This document shows positions 9,601-14,553 of a stretch of DNA of 14,553 nucleotides, piece by piece. Both the position numbers and the translations under genes were made by a program. The stretch comes from Spirogloea muscicola (taxonomy: Eukaryota; Streptophyta; Zygnematophyceae; Spirogloeales; Spirogloeaceae): NCBI GenBank assembly GCA_009602725.1, contig WELB01000317.1, positions 10,079 through 24,631 of the forward strand. The letters run 5' to 3'. The notes beneath the pieces were generated by a model that saw nothing but the letters and a program-made list of their open reading frames with translations, was not told the origin of the DNA and searched no databases. Every line of letters starts with the position of its first letter. The first letter of the stretch is position 1.

Positions 9601-11169
9601 GCCATAATTGAGCAACAATTCTAGATGGTATAGGTTCTTCTTGAGCGAAGTGACCACAACTCCCAAACTTTGTGTATCTCCACCATGGCTTTTCTTGTTC
9701 ATGCACCTACTCATGTCGTGTCTGCTTGAAACCCTTGTAACATAAGTGGGTGTCTTGACTGAACAGAATGGTGGCAAGATGAACGAGTTAGTCAAAGGGC
9801 AGATGGGCGAGGTTGTCAAGGCGGCTGTGAGCCAGGTCCAGAAGAGGAAGGAGCTCTCTCCTCGCACGTTATTCAAGAGGATCAATGTCGCTGATGCGAA
9901 TTCAGACTCCCTTAGTGGTAAGAGCTTCATGTCACTGCTACACCTGCATGGATTGGACATAAGGAGTGGTGCAGGCAGGTCAATGCCAGTCAAAGAGGTT
10001 CTGAAAAGAGTGAGGGCTCTCATACAGGTCTGTACATTGGAGCATTTGGACCGTACACATCAGAGGTGGTGCAGCTGCAGCGTAAGTATGGTCGTTGGGA
10101 GGGCGACGGTTCTGCAGACGAGATTGGTGCACCATATGAATATGTCGAAGCTGTGAAACTGACGGGTGACCTTAACGTACCAGCTGGCCAGGTCAGTCAA
10201 TACTGTATCAGTGTACTGCTTGTGGTGGTTGTCGTCAACCCTTACTGTATATGTTTGTGTGGAGTAGAATGTGAATGATTTATTGAGTCCTGTGTGCTTA
10301 GTGCATCCGCTTTGCTCTTGCAGGTGACCTTCCGAGCTAAGATTGGACGTGAAGACCGCTTGTCACATCGAGCAATTTATCCAGAGGAGATTGGTGTGGT
10401 ATGTCCTCGTGCAAGAATTGGTGAAGTCAAATACACCACAGTGTACCTAGCAGTGCATCTGGTCAAGCCGTTGCGAAAGGCTGGTCACATATGAGGTGTT
10501 TGCATCTTTAGTCTCTTCTCTCAAGTTGTACTTCGACCTTTGATGACCGAGGCACCTTCTGTTGTGCTTGCAGACAGCACGCTATAAAGGCCAGGGTAGA
10601 CTAGCAGAGCCTGGTTTCCGCAATCCGAGGTGGATAGAGGGGGAGCTTGTGCTACTGGATGGCAAGGTGTGTATTCTCTGGCGTTTGTTGCCAAGCTTAT
10701 GTGATGCAGCTGTAATTTGGATGGAATCTGGAAAGGCTTGGATTCAGGTGACTCCGATTGTAGAGTCCTCATGCAGCTAGTCCAGCCAGATACATGGAGA
10801 AAATGAGTCATGCTTTGTTATATTATCATACTTTTCATAACTGCCTTACTGTCATAAACATGGAACTGCTGGTCATGTGCAACATGACCAGCAGTTTTTC
10901 CAGAAGCAGGGGTTTTAAGATGATACCTACATGGCATACAAGCTCTAAAGCAGAGGAGCTCTGCAGCAGGTTATCTTCCTTCGAGAGTTTGATTCACTTA
11001 TCGCTGATTTGTTGCACAGTCACTGGCGATGACAATGAAAGGAGCTGGCAGTGCAAGCAGCGCAGAGCTGGGCTTTGTGTACACAGTCCCAGAGAAGCAC
11101 TTCCTTGTTTTATTTAATCGACTCAAGCTCCAGGACTTTGTACACAGACTGGGCACTCAGCTCAGCTAG
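6632..11169 (+). CDS. EX1: EXECUTER protein, chloroplast singlet-oxygen signalling
   Basis: EXECUTER proteins act at the thylakoid and relay singlet-oxygen stress to the nucleus. Exons: 6632-7399, 7629-7745, 8014-8079, 8220-8326, 8450-8531, 8695-9462, 9767-9917, 10028-10191, 10324-10398, 10574-10666, 11020-11169. All introns are GT-AG; the phases fit and total 846 codons plus TAG. The start is the first ATG after an in-frame TAG at 6566, in context gacATGg. Residues 1-~90 are Ala/Ser/Arg-rich without an acidic run and end near RRAVCSA, a likely transit peptide. A UVR-type helix pair (about 250-285) has [14 protein letters not shown]. Then follow [27 protein letters not shown] and [18 protein letters not shown]. 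Residues 381-636 are acidic and variable around [16 protein letters not shown]. The C-terminal DUF3506/singlet-oxygen-sensor domain (about 688-846) has [30 protein letters not shown] and [10 protein letters not shown]. Trp 786 (TGG 10631) in NPRWIEGEL probably matches the oxidised Trp of Arabidopsis EX1. It is longer than EX1 (about 684). EX1 versus EX2 cannot be separated here. Confidence 0.94.
7520..7572 (+). repeat. Three short direct repeats in EXECUTER intron 1
   Basis: CTCTRGTCACTCCTTR occurs three times, at 7520-7535, 7541-7556 and 7557-7572. The last two copies are directly adjacent with a 16-bp period. It is pyrimidine-rich and lies inside intron 1 (7400-7628). Confidence 0.8.
9463..9766 (+). 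other. EXECUTER intron 6
   Basis: This is a 304-base intron with donor gtatgt and acceptor ctgaacag. I see no gene or structured element inside it. The frame is phase 0 on both sides (AAG CTG..CAG | AAT GGT). Confidence 0.8.
10667..11019 (+). other. EXECUTER intron 10
   Basis: This is the longest intron of the gene (353 bases), with donor gtgtgt and acceptor gttgcacag, phase 0. It separates the exon ending LLDGK from the last exon starting SLAMTMKG. It contains the perfect hairpin at 10864-10896; nothing else is recognisable. Confidence 0.8.
10864..10896. repeat. Perfect 15-bp hairpin with 3-nt loop in intron 10
   Basis: AACTGCTGGTCATGT (10864-10878) and ACATGACCAGCAGTT (10882-10896) are exact reverse complements with only GCA between them, followed by a short T run. 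Chance occurrence of such a stem in a given place is very low. Confidence 0.9.
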
Positions 11170-11180
11170 ACTTGCTATAG

Positions 11181-11377
11181 GCTCTTGTTTGTGCAACCAG
11201 CTCATGATGTAGTTCTTGATGAGCTGAGACAGTCTCTTGGAGGGTTTTACCTTATCTGGGCGGTTCTGCCCTACCTGAGGCTCTTGTTTGTGCAACCAGC
11301 TCAGGATGTAGTTCTTGATGAGCTGAGACAGTCTGTTGGAGGTTTCACCCTATCTGGGCAGTTCTGCCCTACCTGGG
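11181..11377 (+). repeat. 99-bp tandem duplication in the 3' region
   Basis: Copy 1 (11181-11279) and copy 2 (11280-11377) are head-to-tail and differ by about six substitutions and one single-base deletion. Copy 1 starts 11 bases after the EXECUTER stop codon, so it is probably in the 3' UTR. The unit is 33 codons long, but the deletion in copy 2 shifts the frame and the translated repeat has no ATG start, so I do not call it a gene. Confidence 0.92.
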
Positions 11378-11788
11378 CTTGAACGTCTCCATGTGCAGAG
11401 AACTTGTTGGCCTTTCTTGTAGCTCCTCCCGACCTTTTGTTGAAATTTTGTGGTTACGTATTTCAAATGTCCGTGATGAGCTCAGGGAAACATTGCAAAA
11501 TACTTCACAAGTAGCTGGCACCAAGCGCTGACCATCAAACAGCCATACTTGTCATTTGTTCATGGTGGGGGTGCATGCCGAGCTCATTCTTACTATGTTG
11601 GACCTTTGTGCTAAGCTGTCATGCATGATTTCATACACAAGTGACTCCTCCCAACACGTAGGCAGGCTGGATTGTAACATTGAGTCTCTAGGTTTAAGTC
11701 AGCTTGACTGCATTGACTCATTTGCAGTAACCAGCTATTGATGAACATGAGCTTGTGCAGCAAGCTCTTGAATAGGGACTGCCTCTTT
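11378..11788. other. Shared 3' region between convergent genes
   Basis: No gene is seen. It must contain the transcript ends of EXECUTER (+) and CCDC22 (-). A TGTAA at 11673-11677 on the plus strand is a possible, rather distant polyadenylation signal for EXECUTER. Confidence 0.4.
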
Positions 11789-14553
11789 TCAGCTTCCCTT
11801 GTCCAACTGGCGCTGCAGCTCTAAATTCTCAGCCCGTACAGCATCAAGGTCCCTACGCAGACGCGTAGCATCAGTGGGCCGCTTGGTGAGGTTGTCGAGC
11901 TTATCCTGCAGCTCCGCTACCTGGCGCTCGACGCGGTCGGCGTCGGTGGCGCGGGCGCCCAGCGCCTCGAAGCTCTGATGCATGTGAGCCAGCAGCCGGT
12001 ATGCATCTCTGCAGACGATGTCCTTCTTAGCATTCCTGGCATAAGACCCCAGTCATAAGAGGTCAAGGTTCCGAGTATGCGATCAGGCCCAAAGGCTAGG
12101 GCCAGGGTTCGTCACTAAGCTTAAGAAGCACAAGATCAGCTTTGAGCTTTACTTGATACAACGCCAGCACCAGTTGCTTACATCCAGTAGCAAGCAGTGG
12201 CTTACCAGGGTCCACAGTTTCACTAAGCTGTACATAAGTGGAGAGAGCATGTTGAGCTCTTCAAGTGCTCATCATCAAGGCTAAGCATGCAGGACTCCGG
12301 TGCAGGGCAATGGTAGGAGGGTTGCTGAGGCACCTGAAAACAAGCTCGTCAACAAGGGCGTACTCGCGGGCGAGGCGGTCAGCGGCAGCGTTGGCTTCAC
12401 GCTGAACGCTGCGCACGCTGTCCAGGATGGACGCGTTCACTGCCTCTTGCTTGCGAAGGTGCCGCACGAGCTCCACAATACGGCCCACATATGCGCCACG
12501 GCCCGCCACTGGTGCTCCTGGCTCCCCCTCCAGCTCTGTCAGCAACGCCTCTTCCTCCTCCTTGCTGCGCAGCCACTAGCAAAGGCTGTAGGACTAACAC
12601 AACTTAAGATGATCTAGTCCAGGGCTGGCAATAACTTCCACTTCCTCGACTGCGCCCTGACACGTCAGTGCAGTGGGGCGACCACAGTCTGCATGCAGGC
12701 TTCAGGGCTTCAGCAATGAAGCCCTGAACTCAGAGACAACTTACACCTCTAGCCACTGGCCAAACGGAGACTATGCGACCAGCATTGCCAGTGCGCACTG
12801 CTCGCCCTGCGGCGGCAGCCGTGCAAGCAGGGGTTGAGGCTCCGCACGTGGCGCGGAGGAGTGCAGCAGTCTCGTGCAGCCGGTCTGTAGCGCGTGCGCT
12901 TCGGCTGGCCGCCGCTGCCTCCTCTTGTCGCAGCCCGTCCAGCTCGGCCGTCAGCGGCGCCCTCAACGCCTCCCTAGTTGCCGGCAAGAGCACAGCGAGC
13001 ACGCATTGCAGGCTCAAGACCTTCAACCAGAATGCTGGAGCTGAGCTTCCTGATGGTCCTTCATGTGCAGAGATGATGCAGTAGCCTGTGTACGTTTCAA
13101 GCAATCAAGCAGACCTGGTCTAGAGTCATCAGACTAGACAACTGATCACCCTTACTGTAGCCACTGCAGTTCAAGTGGGCGCACCACTCCGCTTGCAAAT
13201 GGGCACGCCGCGCCTCGCCATCACGCAGCCGCTGCTGAAGGCCAGCGGCAGCTTCAGCCGGAGCCTCTCCACGCCTCACGGTTTCCAGCAACAGCTCGGC
13301 GGCACGCTCCATGAGAAACAGTGCCGCCTCGCGGCCCCGTGCGGCTGCCTCCTTTGCTGCAGCCTCAGCCTCGTTTGCCTCTGCAAGCCCCCTTGTCTGC
13401 GCGCCAAGGCACACAGCGAGATGGACTCAGCAACTACTTTGCAGTAACTTTGCAGCTGGGGCTCAAGTACCTTACTGTGGATCTCGTAGACTCAAGAGCC
13501 TGATACCATAAGCCCTAAACCTAAATCCAGGAATCATCCTGAGAGCTGACATACTCAGCAGCAGAGGAGGACTACCGGCTGTAATTGCGCAGGTCCAAGA
13601 TCAAAAACAAATAGTCTACACCACACTGACGCTTCACTTAGTCAAGAAGGGCTGCAAGCTCACCTCAGCGTTGGCGGCAGCCGCATCGTCCACCGGCCGA
13701 CCTGCCACGCTGCTTGTTGCAACCGAGGCCCCATCCAAGCCCTCTCGGTAGCTGTCATCCGGCGCCAGCAGGCCCGGCGGCCAGCAGCCGCCTCTTGCAT
13801 GCACTGCCGTCTGAGTCCCCGTGCGTGCAACAGCGCTGTGATGGGGGGTCCGTGACGCCGCACCCACAGCGTCGGCGCCGGCGGAGGAGCTGTCAGCATC
13901 TCTGAGGACTGCGGCAGCCTCCCTGACAGCGCTCGCTGGAAGCGGAGGCTCTCCACTGCTGCCAGAGGAGGTGCTGTTCTGCAGGCACTGGGCCAGCGCC
14001 TCTGAGACAGCTGCCGAGAGCCGCGGCGGCAGTGGCTCCCTCCCTGGCGTCGCAGCCGCTGCGGCCTGCCGGCGCAGGGGCCGGCGGAGGCGCGGCTTGG
14101 CGGCGGCGGCGGCGCCGTGGGCGTGCGAGAGCTGGGTGGCGAGGAACTGGAGGAGCGCGCGGGTGTCGCCCTCGCTGGGGTACAGGAACTGGCAGCACCG
14201 CGCCGGCCATCAGGCGGCTGCGCTTGTCCATGAGGCTCAGGGTTTAGGGTTCAGGGTTTCGGGGTTTCAGGGTTTCAGGGTTTCAGGGTTTCAGGGTTTC
14301 AGGGTTTCAGTGTTTCAGGGTTTCAGGGTTTCAGAGTTTAGGGGTTTAGGGCTTTAGGGTGGAGGGGATGTCCTTGCGGAAGCCAAGCTCCGGGGAGTGA
14401 GCTGTGGGGGGGACCTGCCTGGTGGAAGCCGAGCTCGTGGCGGTAGCCCAGCTGCTTGACGGCGGCCGCCAGGTTGGCGCACAGCCGGAAGCGCGCCGAC
14501 GCCTCGCGCGGGAAGCCGCCCGGCAGCGCCGCCCCGGCGGCGGCGGCTCCGGC
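11789..14553 (-). CDS. CCDC22: CCDC22, Commander complex subunit (N-terminus off the window)
   Basis: CCDC22 pairs with CCDC93 and COMMD proteins in the CCC part of Commander, which recycles endosomal cargo. Exons in transcript order: >14553-14419, 14188-13664, 13396-13185, 12973-12848, 12564-12334, 12008-11789, with TGA at 11791-11789. Phases match throughout and give 482 visible residues (human protein 627). Visible residues 19-37 (SARFRLCANLAAAVKQLGY), then RHELGF and FLYPSEGDTRALLQFL, match the N-terminal NN-CH-like domain. Residues 52-220 include a long Ala/Ser/Pro-rich linker. From about 221 the protein is coiled coil: ERAAELL, LQAEWEALRAPL, YVGRIVELVRHLRKQEAV, LVDELVFRDAYRLLAHMHQS and a heptad-rich end closing in LQRQLDKGS. 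The join TG|G (Trp 291) and AG|A (Arg 410) restore motifs exactly. The border 12848/12564 has an alternative (donor near 12798, acceptor near 12573). Intron 14418-14189 has a GC donor. Confidence 0.91.
12009..12333 (-). other. CCDC22 last intron
   Basis: This is a 325-base intron on the minus strand, with donor gtgcct directly after ...CTTGTTTTCAG and acceptor gtctgcag. Nothing recognisable lies inside. Confidence 0.75.
12701..12728. repeat. Perfect 12-bp hairpin with 4-nt loop in a CCDC22 intron
   Basis: TTCAGGGCTTCA (12701-12712) and TGAAGCCCTGAA (12717-12728) pair exactly around gcaa. It lies inside the intron 12847-12565. The stem contains TTCAGGG, similar to the telomere-like unit at 14243-14359. 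Confidence 0.88.
14243..14359 (+). repeat. Telomere-like TTTCAGGG array with TTTAGGG edges
   Basis: Consecutive units are TTTAGGG, TTCAGGG, TTTCGGGG, five exact TTTCAGGG, TTTCAGTG, two exact TTTCAGGG, TTTCAGAG, TTTAGGGG, TTTAGGG and CTTTAGGG. Thus seven exact octamers form the core, with the TTTAGGG heptamer of plant and algal telomeres at both edges. The whole array sits inside CCDC22 intron 14418-14189; on the sense strand it reads CCCTGAAA. Confidence 0.93.
14413..14424 (-). other. Probable GC-type splice donor of CCDC22
   Basis: The exon reads TTC CAC CAG and the intron starts gcaggt (14418-14413). Only this border joins in phase to the next exon (FLYPSE at 14188) and keeps the family order ...GF(H/Q)..FLYPSE. 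A GT four bases further (CAGGCAG|gtcccc) would break the frame. CAG|GC-rGGT fits the strong flanking match expected of GC donors. Confidence 0.7.

Noticed and set aside
11185-11382. 65-codon frame with a 33-residue internal repeat
   Set aside because: It begins with TTG, lies in the EXECUTER 3' region, and the second copy loses frame agreement through a one-base deletion.
12845-12850. CACGTG G-box
   Set aside because: It lies at a CCDC22 exon-intron border; a single hexamer there is expected by chance.
13971-14357. Plus-strand frame ending in a GFRVSGFQ-type peptide repeat
   Set aside because: It is the translation of the telomere-like array and of the antisense of CCDC22 exon 14188-13664; the opposite strand carries clear CCDC22 motifs.
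1-14553. CRISPR array, tRNA or rRNA gene, or bacterial operon
   Set aside because: No regularly spaced identical repeats with unique spacers, no cloverleaf or rRNA core motifs, and the intron-rich genes show that the DNA is eukaryotic.

Overview
The window looks like nuclear DNA of a green alga. It is GC-rich (with GGC/GCC runs around 6440-6500 and at the right end). The genes carry many short GT-AG introns (about 110-350 bp), a TTTAGGG-type telomere-like repeat occurs in an intron, and one gene encodes EXECUTER, a chloroplast protein of green plants and algae. A chlorophyte is the best guess and a trebouxiophyte is possible; the species cannot be named from the sequence alone. All exon borders below were worked out by hand from splice signals, reading-frame continuity and remembered family motifs.

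Layout. 1-840: no gene seen; pyrimidine-rich, with CCAAT-type motifs and short CAGCCAT modules. 850-1880: GC-rich probable promoter and leader. 1884-4416 (+): a bHLH transcription factor with a plant RSL/class VIII-like domain split by one intron; its 3' end is uncertain. 4417-6286: intergenic, with several perfect hairpins and a cluster of related inverted units (5684-5973). 6287-6631: GC-rich EXECUTER promoter/leader with a 40-bp-period repeat and a GGC run. 6632-11169 (+): EXECUTER in 11 exons (846 codons plus stop, all phases consistent). 11170-11788: shared 3' region with a 99-bp tandem duplication. 11789-14553 (-): six exons of CCDC22, whose N-terminus lies beyond the right edge.

The three genes have unrelated predicted roles: transcription control, singlet-oxygen sensing in the plastid, and endosomal cargo recycling (Commander complex). 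EXECUTER and CCDC22 converge, with about 620 bp between stop codons. I see no operon-like or mobile system. The main points of interest are the RSL-like bHLH with an atypical basic region, the Commander subunit with an apparent GC-AG intron filled by a TTTCAGGG array, and several perfect short hairpins in introns and spacers.
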